From NCBI GenBank assembly GCA_017622055.1, contig JAGARY010000011.1:1-13179 (forward strand): a stretch of DNA of 13,179 nucleotides, given 5' to 3'. The translations under genes and the position numbers were made by a program. Positions 6,478-13,179 of this stretch are shown one piece after another. The DNA is from Treponema sp. (lineage in GTDB: Bacteria; Spirochaetota; Spirochaetia; Treponematales; Treponemataceae). Position 1 is the first letter of the stretch. Every line of letters begins with the position of its first letter. Below the pieces are notes generated by a model. The model did not search any database. It had not been told where the DNA came from and worked only from the letters and a program-made list of their open reading frames with translations.

Positions 6478-7807
6478 TTCTGAAATTATTTCACAAATCA
6501 TCATTCCTCGAATTACAAAAAACACGGGAATTAGAATAAGTCCAATTTACGAAAAAAATATTGAAAAATATGTAGAAAAAAACGCATTGGAAAAATCACT
6601 TCCTTTTGAAGAATATTGTGATTTACTTGTTCCAGATACTGTTGAATTTGAAAATTTAATAAATGCTGCTACAACAAACGAAACTTATTTTTTTAGAGAA
6701 AAAGCTCATTTTGAATTTTTACAAAAAACAATTTTGCCATTTTACCGGGGAAAAGAACTTGTAGTTTGGAGCGGAGCGTGTTCTTCTGGGGAAGAACCAA
6801 TTTCTTTGTATGCTTTATTAAAATTTTGGGGCGTAAAACCTAAAATTTATGCATCTGATATTGATAGCAACGAATTAGATTTGTTTAAAAAAGGTGTTTA
6901 TTCAAAATATTCGTTTAATGTTGATGGAAAAGAGTTTCACAAAATTTTGGAAGATACAAAAACTGGTTCTTTTGAAAATGAAAAATTCATTTTAAATCAG
7001 GATGTTTTTAATCACATTACTGTAAAGCAATTTAATTTGGCTGGAAAAAGATTGCCAGACTTTTTTGACAAAGCAGATATCATCTTTTTGCGAAATGTTT
7101 TCATTTATTTTGATAATAATTTACGAAAAGAAGTTCTAAATCTTGCTGCAGAAAAACTTACACCTGGTGGCTTAATCTTTTTATCGGTAAGTGAAATTTG
7201 TTGTATTGATTCCGATTTAATTCCAGATTCAATGGAAAAAGTAAATAATGGATCAACTTATTTTTTAATGAAAAAAGATGGAACAAAAAGTGTTTTAATA
7301 AATACAATTGTTCCAAAAACGGAATTTAAAGTTCCTAAAAAAATTGAAAAAAAAGATTGTTGTGATTCAATTATTGCCCCAAAAACTGTGGAAACTTCTG
7401 TAAAAAATACAGATGCAAAATTGGTTTTTGAAAAAGTAAATTCTTTGCTAAGTCAAAATAAATTTGATGATGCGTTGAATTATTTAGATGATTACGAACC
7501 ACATCTTGGAGAAAAGTTTTATAAAGAATATTTTTATGCTTTAATTTGTAAAGAAAGTGGAAAAATGGATGATGCAATAAAGCATTTTGTGCTTGCAGAA
7601 ACAATAAATCCATCTTTTTGGCCAGCACATTTTAATCATGGAATGTTAATAAAAGAGCGTGGCAAAGATGAATTTGCAAAGCGATGTTTTGGAAAATGTC
7701 TTCTTCCATTAAAAGATTATATTGATTCTGAAAAAAAAGATTTTGACTTTTTAATGGAATCTTTTAGTCCCACATATTTTTATGAATTATGCAAAAAAAA
7801 TACATAA
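6470..7807 (+). CDS. cheR: CheR receptor methyltransferase with C-terminal TPR domain
   Basis: The 445-residue protein methylates receptor glutamates with S-adenosylmethionine and is the counterpart of the adjacent CheB. The N-terminal helical domain (1-65) is followed by the Rossmann methyltransferase: TTNETYFFRE (68-77) is the CheR signature, WSGACSSGEEPISL (100-113) is the SAM-binding loop, ASDID (128-132) is the acidic ribose-contact strand, and IFLRNVFIYFD (205-215) matches the usual C-R-N-V-L-I-Y-F, with Leu for Cys. Standard CheR ends near residue 270. Here a linker leads to about 130 more residues with two or three TPR-like helix pairs (for example SQNKFDDALNYL and KMDDAIKHFVLAETINP), as in CheR-TPR proteins of alternative chemosensory systems. 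The TPR may dock the enzyme on the receptor or on another array protein. Confidence 0.93.
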   Translation: MSNSEIISQIIIPRITKNTGIRISPIYEKNIEKYVEKNALEKSLPFEEYCDLLVPDTVEFENLINAATTNETYFFREKAHFEFLQKTILPFYRGKELVVWSGACSSGEEPISLYALLKFWGVKPKIYASDIDSNELDLFKKGVYSKYSFNVDGKEFHKILEDTKTGSFENEKFILNQDVFNHITVKQFNLAGKRLPDFFDKADIIFLRNVFIYFDNNLRKEVLNLAAEKLTPGGLIFLSVSEICCIDSDLIPDSMEKVNNGSTYFLMKKDGTKSVLINTIVPKTEFKVPKKIEKKDCCDSIIAPKTVETSVKNTDAKLVFEKVNSLLSQNKFDDALNYLDDYEPHLGEKFYKEYFYALICKESGKMDDAIKHFVLAETINPSFWPAHFNHGMLIKERGKDEFAKRCFGKCLLPLKDYIDSEKKDFDFLMESFSPTYFYELCKKNT

Positions 7808-7816
7808 GGCGGAAAA

Positions 7817-9895
7817 ATGAATATAAATGTCAGTTCGTTTTTAAATGAATACATAGAAGAATCTCTTGAAAATATTGATATATTGTTAGATTCAATTTCT
7901 CAATATTTAAAAAATCCTAATAATCATGATGAATTGGAACTTATTCTTAGAACTTTGCATACTGTAAAAGGCACTTCCAGAATGATGAAAATTAATAAAG
8001 TTGAAGAAGTTGCCCACGGTTTGGAAGATATTTATAAATCAATTCAAATGGGAAAAATTACAATAAATAAACGAATTGTAGTTTTAACTTTGTCTGTACT
8101 TAAAATTGTAAAAGATTATGTTGGAAAACTTTTAAATGAAGAAGCTCCAGAATTCCGCCGTTTTGAAGATATTGTTTATAATATAAAAAATGTTGTTGAA
8201 GGTTCTGATTTTCAAACTGATTTTTCTCCAAAACTAGATGATTTTGATTCAGATTTAGAAAATGACGAAAGTTCAGATTTTTCGGGCGTTCAATCAATTC
8301 GCATAAATCTGTCTTCTGTAAACGAAATTATTCGCTCTTATGACAAATTGATTACCGGAGAATTCAGATTAAAAAATAGTATTGCTTTATTAGAAAAATT
8401 AATTGCAAAAGGCGAAAATCCGGGGCAACTTTTTAGACAAATTCACGAAGATATTTCTATGCTTGAACAACAAACTTTTTCGGTCCAGGAAGAAATTATT
8501 TCTTTGCGAATGTTGCCATTAAATATGGTTTTAAAAACATTAAAACAATCTGCAGAGGAAGAAGCTTTAAAACTAGAAAAAGAAATTGAATTTGATATTC
8601 CACTTTCAGATATTTATCTTGATAAAATTATTTTGGAAAGTCTTCCTGGCATTTTAATTCATTTGGTAAGAAACTCAATTGACCACGGAATTGAAAGCAA
8701 AGAAGAACGTGAAAAACTTGGAAAAAATGCAATTGGAAAAATTTCGGTTTCGGCAAAGCAAGTTTCAAACCGAATTGAAATTACAGTTTGGGATGATGGC
8801 CGAGGTATTGATTCAGAAAAAATCAGAAAAAAAGCAATTGAAATGTTTCCAGACCGAAAAGATGAAATTGAAGAAATGGATTCAAAATATTTACAACAGT
8901 TTTTGTTTATGTCTGGATTTTCTACTGCTTCAAAACAAAGTCTTATTTCTGGAAGAGGAGTTGGACTTGATAGCGTAAGAAATTTAATGGATAAATTAAA
9001 AGGACGCATTAAAGTAAATAGCAAAAATAGTGAAGGAACAAGTTTTATTTTATCTTTGCCACTTTCTTTGGCAACTCAAGAAGGTTTATTTTTATATGCT
9101 GGTGGAATGAAATTTCTTGTGCTTTCCCATTACGTTGCAGAAATTGTTACAGAAAGTGAATCAAACTTGCTTCAACTCCAACACGGAACATTTTTGCCAT
9201 TAAGAAATGATCTTTTGCCAGTTTACGACGCATCATTAATAATTGGTTCAAAGGAAAAAAGAAAAAAATCAGGGGGAAACCGTTCAATTGTTGTTGTTGA
9301 TTATTTGGAAAAACGCATTGGAATTATTGTTGATGATATTTTAAATTATATGACTGTAGTTGTAAAAACAATGCCTCCAGTATTTAAAAACTTTAATGCT
9401 GTTCAAGGTGTAGTTTTTGATGAAAACTATAATATTATTCCGTTGTTGCACATTCCAGATTTAATGAAACGCATGAATGCATTAAAAGATTTTGAAGTAA
9501 AAAGTTTTGATGTTTCAAATGGTTCTCCAGAGCGGTATGTTTTGGTTGCAGATGATTCTCACACAACAAGACAAATTGAAAAAATGATTCTTGAAGTTGA
9601 AGGCTACAACGTAACTTTAGCTTGCGATGGAATTGATGCGTTGGAAAAAATCAAACAGCAAAGATACGATATTGTAATAACAGATATTAAAATGCCAAGA
9701 ATGGACGGACTTGTACTTATTGAAAATTTACGTCGCATGGAAACTACAAAAGATATTCCTGTTATTGTAATTTCGTCTGTATTTGAAGACGATACTCATG
9801 AAAAAGTTATGAATGCAGGTGCTCAAGCCCACATTGTAAAATCAGAATTTGAACGTGGAAATCTTGTAGCTGCGGTGAAGGAGTTGTTGAATTGA
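7817..9895 (+). CDS. cheA: CheA histidine kinase with C-terminal receiver (hybrid CheA-Rec)
   Basis: The 692-residue kinase has an HPt domain with phosphorylated His48 (TLHTVKGTSRM), a short acidic linker (131-157) in place of the P2 domain, a dimerisation domain (about 160-235), an HATPase domain with N-box HLVRNSIDHG (282-291), DDGRGID (326-332) and GRGVGLDS (379-386), a CheW-like regulatory domain (about 415-555), and a receiver (573-692). The receiver is intact: acidic pair Asp579-Asp580, phosphoacceptor Asp623 (VITDIKMPRMDG), Ser653 and Lys675. CheA hybrids of this kind occur in Frz-like and other alternative systems, where the receiver can modulate or drain kinase phosphate. The start has GGCGG four bases upstream; the nine-base gap after cheR and the TTGA overlap with the next gene indicate one operon. 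Lack of P2 suggests no dedicated docking of a free response regulator. Confidence 0.94.
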   Translation: MNINVSSFLNEYIEESLENIDILLDSISQYLKNPNNHDELELILRTLHTVKGTSRMMKINKVEEVAHGLEDIYKSIQMGKITINKRIVVLTLSVLKIVKDYVGKLLNEEAPEFRRFEDIVYNIKNVVEGSDFQTDFSPKLDDFDSDLENDESSDFSGVQSIRINLSSVNEIIRSYDKLITGEFRLKNSIALLEKLIAKGENPGQLFRQIHEDISMLEQQTFSVQEEIISLRMLPLNMVLKTLKQSAEEEALKLEKEIEFDIPLSDIYLDKIILESLPGILIHLVRNSIDHGIESKEEREKLGKNAIGKISVSAKQVSNRIEITVWDDGRGIDSEKIRKKAIEMFPDRKDEIEEMDSKYLQQFLFMSGFSTASKQSLISGRGVGLDSVRNLMDKLKGRIKVNSKNSEGTSFILSLPLSLATQEGLFLYAGGMKFLVLSHYVAEIVTESESNLLQLQHGTFLPLRNDLLPVYDASLIIGSKEKRKKSGGNRSIVVVDYLEKRIGIIVDDILNYMTVVVKTMPPVFKNFNAVQGVVFDENYNIIPLLHIPDLMKRMNALKDFEVKSFDVSNGSPERYVLVADDSHTTRQIEKMILEVEGYNVTLACDGIDALEKIKQQRYDIVITDIKMPRMDGLVLIENLRRMETTKDIPVIVISSVFEDDTHEKVMNAGAQAHIVKSEFERGNLVAAVKELLN
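9878..9883 (+). promoter_or_regulatory. Shine-Dalgarno supporting a TTG start for the cyclase gene
   Basis: AAGGAG within the end of cheA lies eight bases before TTG 9892. The first in-frame ATG (9967-9969) is inside the receiver-like domain and would delete its first strand, so TTG is the likely start. The TTG overlaps the cheA stop as TTGA, which should couple translation and may keep cyclase output low. Confidence 0.75.
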
Positions 9896-11739
9896 AAACA
9901 GAAAAATCATCAGATAACTTAATAATTGTTGCAGACTCTTCTCCATTAATTTGTTCTGTATTAAAAATGACTTTAGAAGAAGCTGGATTTGTTGTAACTG
10001 TTGCTTCCAACGGAAACGAAGTTTTAGAAAAGATTGTTTCAGATAAACCCTTTTGTATAATTTTAAATCACAAATTGCCAGTAATTGACGGAAGTAGCGT
10101 TTGTAGAATTGTAAAGGAAGGCATGGGGCTTACTTCAATTTTTTGTATTGTGTTTGGAATTGAAAATCAGTGGAATCCTACTGGGCTTTTTTCTTGCGTT
10201 GATGTGGAAATTCCTGCTTCTGTAAAAGAAATTCAAGATATTTTGGTTGCTGTAAAAAATAGAGTTCAAGAAAATCAAAATAGTGTAGATGCCGAGCTTG
10301 GTTTATTGGAAGAAGGATTTTTTGAGCCAAAAACTTCGTTACCAGATTTACCATTAAGTGCTTTTGTTTCTAAAGCAATGGAAAAAAATCTTGTAAATAC
10401 ATATATTATGGAAGCTCTATATTCCATTGGTTCTTATACCACAAAATTAGATGTATTTTCAAAAAAACTTATAAATCTTGTTTTAGAAATTTTTGATGCA
10501 GATGCTGCAATTTTAATTGTAAACTCAAATCCAATTCAATTATATTGTAACGGAGTTCATGAAAGCACAGAAACTGCTCAAAAATTTGTAAATGTTGCTA
10601 TTGCAGATTTTGAAGAAGTTGATGTAGAAAGAAAATATTCTTCATTTGAAAAACACTTTTTAGATGATTCTGATTTTATTGAAGAGATTAATTTTAGTTC
10701 GTATAAATCAATTCCATTATTTTCTGAATTTTTCTTAGGTTCCATTCACATTGCTTCAAGAAAAAAACAAGCCTTTGGACCTCATTTAGATTCTGTTTTT
10801 CAATTTTTTACAGAAAAAGTAAATATCTTTTTAGCACAAGCGGTTTATTACAAAAAAGCATCTCAAACAGAAAGCCGCTTACGTGGTGTTTTTTCAAGAT
10901 TTGTTCCTGAAGAAATTATTGATGAATTGGCAGAAGTTGGAAATTCAGATATTGCCGCAGATAACGATAAACGAAAAGTTGCCGTTTTGATTTCTGATAT
11001 TAGAAGTTTTACAAACATCAGTGAATTGAATCAGCCAGAAAATGTTGTATCATTTTTGAATGGATATTTTTCAAGAATGGTAGAAGTCATAAAGAAACAC
11101 GGTGGAACAATCGATAAATTTATGGGTGACGCAATTATGGCTTTGTTTGGTGCACCTGTTAGTTATGAAGATAACGTTGCCAGAGCGGTAAATGCTGCTT
11201 TAGAAATGAAATCTCTAATTCCAGAAATCTCTTGCGAAAATCTTATTTTTCCAGAAGGAACTGATTTTAACATAGGAATTGGAATTCATTATGGAGAAGT
11301 TATTGCAGGAAGTATTGGTTGTAAAGAAAAATCAGATTATACCGTAATTGGCGATACTGTAAACTTAGCATCTCGTTTGGAAGGTTTGTCAAAAGTTTAT
11401 GGTGTTCACATTATTATTTCTGGCGCAGTAAAAAAAGAATTAGATAAATCTTATAATTTATTGCATTTAGATAATGTAAAAGTAAAAGGAAAGTCGGTTG
11501 GTGTCGAAATTTATAGAGTGGATGATGAGCAACTTCCTAAAAAATATGTTGATTGTTATACAAAAGCAATTCAATTATATGAAGCGGGAGCCTGGAATTT
11601 AGCACAAGGATATTTTGAAAAGGCCTTAGTTGAAATTCCTAATGATAAATCTGCAACAACTATGTTAAACAGATGTAAAGAGTTTATACAATCACCTCCA
11701 GAAAATTGGGATGGTGCATATACACTTACACGAAAATAA
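9892..11739 (+). CDS. Pseudoreceiver / class III adenylate cyclase
   Basis: The 615-residue soluble protein has a receiver-like domain (8-125), a helical and GAF-like middle region (about 155-325), a class III cyclase domain (331-545) and a TPR-like tail (553-600). The cyclase has the full catalytic set: metal-binding Asp369 (LISDIRSFT) and Asp413 (DKFMGDAIMALFG), substrate Lys409, Thr484 (DYTVIGDTVN) at the second base-recognition position, and transition-state Asn491 and Arg495 (VNLASR). The Lys/Thr pair fits class IIIb adenylate cyclases, so the product should be cAMP from ATP; this is inferred. The receiver reads CIILNHKLPVIDG, with Asn59 in place of the phosphoacceptor Asp, one acidic residue (Asp15) instead of two, and no clear switch Lys. 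It overlaps cheA by TTGA and precedes the receptor, so it is the likely output of this chemosensory module. Confidence 0.92.
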   Translation: MKTEKSSDNLIIVADSSPLICSVLKMTLEEAGFVVTVASNGNEVLEKIVSDKPFCIILNHKLPVIDGSSVCRIVKEGMGLTSIFCIVFGIENQWNPTGLFSCVDVEIPASVKEIQDILVAVKNRVQENQNSVDAELGLLEEGFFEPKTSLPDLPLSAFVSKAMEKNLVNTYIMEALYSIGSYTTKLDVFSKKLINLVLEIFDADAAILIVNSNPIQLYCNGVHESTETAQKFVNVAIADFEEVDVERKYSSFEKHFLDDSDFIEEINFSSYKSIPLFSEFFLGSIHIASRKKQAFGPHLDSVFQFFTEKVNIFLAQAVYYKKASQTESRLRGVFSRFVPEEIIDELAEVGNSDIAADNDKRKVAVLISDIRSFTNISELNQPENVVSFLNGYFSRMVEVIKKHGGTIDKFMGDAIMALFGAPVSYEDNVARAVNAALEMKSLIPEISCENLIFPEGTDFNIGIGIHYGEVIAGSIGCKEKSDYTVIGDTVNLASRLEGLSKVYGVHIIISGAVKKELDKSYNLLHLDNVKVKGKSVGVEIYRVDDEQLPKKYVDCYTKAIQLYEAGAWNLAQGYFEKALVEIPNDKSATTMLNRCKEFIQSPPENWDGAYTLTRK

Positions 11740-11756
11740 ATTTATGGGGATAGAAT

Positions 11757-13179
11757 ATGAGAAAGCGAAGAAAAAACAAAAAAAAGACCTTTGAACAACG
11801 AATGATGGATGTTGGTTTAATGCCAAACGTTGCCGCAGGGATTGTTGTAATAATTTTTGTTTCATTTTTGGTTGGTTTACCAAGAGAAAAAATAATTCCT
11901 GTAGTTATGTTGGCACTTTGTGTTGTTTTTGTTTTGCAATTTATAATTGCACCAATTACAAATAAATTGATTACAAAAAATTTATCAGATGATTTGGAAG
12001 ATTGGGAAAGATACGAAACAACAGAAAGAGAACGCACAAAACTCTTAAGAAGAGTTATGTCTTGTCCTCAGAAAATAGGATTACAGGTTTTTCTTGTATT
12101 TGGTGCAGGTGCATCATTTTGGGTTTTATCTTTTGATTGGTTTTTCAATTTAGGTGCAGAATCTGTCTTTTTTGGATTTGTTTCAATTGCACTGGGGTCT
12201 TATATGGCCTTAGTTTTAGCAATGGCATATTCTCAAAAATTGTGTTCAGAATATGGATGTAAACTTGTTGCTCAAGGTGTAGACAAAGAAGAAGTTGAAA
12301 GAAAACATTCCTTTGGACTTTCTTCTGTTTATATGGTTTTGTTGCACATTCTTTTTCCAATCATAATTATGAATATAGTATTTATTCTTATGGCTTGGAG
12401 ATTTTCTGATTCTTGTCCTTTTGATGTTAATGATTCATTGGCAAGTTTTGTAATTGTTTGTATTGCAAGTTCTATTTTTGTATTGATTTTATCTGTAATG
12501 ATTTATAAAAGAATGATGAAGTCAATTAACAATGTTAGAGATATGCTTGAATCTATGGATCACGGAAGTTTTTATGAAATAAAACCAACACTAACAGATT
12601 TATCAAATGATTTTATGTACACTGTATATTTGGTAAATTCAATTATTGGATTAATTCAAAACGTTTTAAAAATGAATTCAGAAATCAATTCTCAAGTTGT
12701 AGAAGCTGGTAGCGAACTTTCTGTAGTATCAAAAGAAACCGCTGTAACTTCTTTGGAACAATCATCTAGTATTAAAGAATTGCTTGCAACAATGGAAGAA
12801 TCAGATTCTTTTGCAAGAGAAATTTCTGTAAAAATTGGAGAAGTTGCTAGTGTAGCAAGAAAAACTGTAGAAGATGTTTCTGAAGGTTTTGAATTATTAA
12901 AACAAAATATGCAAAAACTTGATGAAATTCGTACTGCAAATGAAACAACTTTAACTGGAATTAAACAACTTGTAGAAAAAATTGCAGGTATTTCTGATAT
13001 AGCATTTATTATTAATTCTATTGCAGATCAAACAAACATTATTGCTTTTAATGCAGAAATTGAAGCATCTAGTGCAGGTGAAGCAGGAAAGAACTTCCAC
13101 CTTGTAGCAAACGAAATTAGACGCCTTACAAACAGTACTATTGAATCTACAAAAGAAATCCGAAACAAAATTGCAGAAA
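11757..13179 (+). CDS. Methyl-accepting chemotaxis protein with six TM segments, cut by the right edge
   Basis: The frame is open from ATG 11757 to the window end (474 codons plus one base). GGGGA at 11746-11750 lies six bases before the ATG, and the gene follows the cyclase by 17 bases. A basic N-terminus (RKRRKNKKK) is followed by six hydrophobic segments at about 24-41, 46-66, 108-126, 136-158, 189-212 and 229-249, with no large periplasmic domain. Residues about 251-305 may be a degenerate HAMP-like linker. The coiled-coil signalling domain follows, with the hairpin tip IADQTNIIAFNAEIEASSAG and then FHLVANEIRRL (canonical: F-A-V-V-A-x-E-V-R-x-L-A). The tip is divergent: the usual Arg in EAARAGE is Ser439. 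The descending helix and any CheR-docking tail lie beyond the edge. It is the probable input receptor of the operon; the ligand cannot be told. Confidence 0.9.
   Translation, partial: MRKRRKNKKKTFEQRMMDVGLMPNVAAGIVVIIFVSFLVGLPREKIIPVVMLALCVVFVLQFIIAPITNKLITKNLSDDLEDWERYETTERERTKLLRRVMSCPQKIGLQVFLVFGAGASFWVLSFDWFFNLGAESVFFGFVSIALGSYMALVLAMAYSQKLCSEYGCKLVAQGVDKEEVERKHSFGLSSVYMVLLHILFPIIIMNIVFILMAWRFSDSCPFDVNDSLASFVIVCIASSIFVLILSVMIYKRMMKSINNVRDMLESMDHGSFYEIKPTLTDLSNDFMYTVYLVNSIIGLIQNVLKMNSEINSQVVEAGSELSVVSKETAVTSLEQSSSIKELLATMEESDSFAREISVKIGEVASVARKTVEDVSEGFELLKQNMQKLDEIRTANETTLTGIKQLVEKIAGISDIAFIINSIADQTNIIAFNAEIEASSAGEAGKNFHLVANEIRRLTNSTIESTKEIRNKIAE

Noticed and set aside
8659..9024. Antisense open frames over the lipoprotein, cheA, cheR and cyclase genes, the longest over cheA.
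   Set aside because: They are mirror readings of conserved coding sequence, lack ribosome binding sites and match no family.
1..13179. tRNA, rRNA, CRISPR arrays, insertion sequences, integrase genes or riboswitches.
   Set aside because: I found no repeat-spacer pattern, transposase or integrase motif, or recognisable structured RNA on either strand by reading.

Overview
The window looks like chromosomal DNA of a low-GC spirochaete, most likely a Treponema. The base composition is strongly A+T-rich (my estimate by eye is near 30% GC). Proteins are rich in Lys, Asn, Ile and Phe. There is a large surface lipoprotein of the beta-helix type common in host-associated treponemes, and a chemosensory operon whose components are fused and diverged in ways seen in spirochaetes. 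The genus is an inference from protein style; no rRNA or other marker gene is present. All well-supported genes lie on the + strand.

Left part (1-3330). The 3' end of an unidentified gene runs in from the left edge and stops four bases before a 997-residue lipoprotein gene. The lipoprotein has a signal peptide with a spirochaete-style lipobox, a beta-sandwich-like N-terminal part, a Gly/Asn-rich parallel beta-helix block, and a C-terminal block of GLUG-type repeats.

Middle part (3331-4506). A short AT-rich intergenic region with possible promoter elements precedes a broken GGDEF-family gene. A single in-frame TAG sits exactly where the conserved Leu codon of the D-x-L-T-G motif should be. 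The GGDEF domain itself is degenerate (GGDNF) and ends just where an EAL domain often begins.

Right part (4507-13179). A tightly packed, apparently translationally coupled operon of seven genes starts behind a plausible extended -10 promoter. It encodes CheW, a second very divergent CheW-like protein, CheB, CheR with C-terminal TPRs, a CheA-receiver hybrid, a pseudoreceiver/class III adenylate cyclase, and a six-TM methyl-accepting chemotaxis protein that runs off the right edge. No free CheY, CheX, CheC or CheZ is encoded between CheW and the receptor.

How it may work together. The receptor, CheW proteins, CheA, CheR and CheB form a complete sensory array module. The only output enzyme in the operon is the cyclase, so the simplest reading is a chemosensory array that controls cAMP rather than (or besides) flagellar rotation. 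The unusual point is that both downstream receiver domains, the one in CheB (Ser at the phosphoacceptor site) and the one in the cyclase (Asn at that site), lack the phosphorylatable Asp. Only the receiver fused to CheA keeps it. If this is real, signal would have to reach the cyclase by protein contact rather than ordinary phosphotransfer. This is the most interesting feature of the window.
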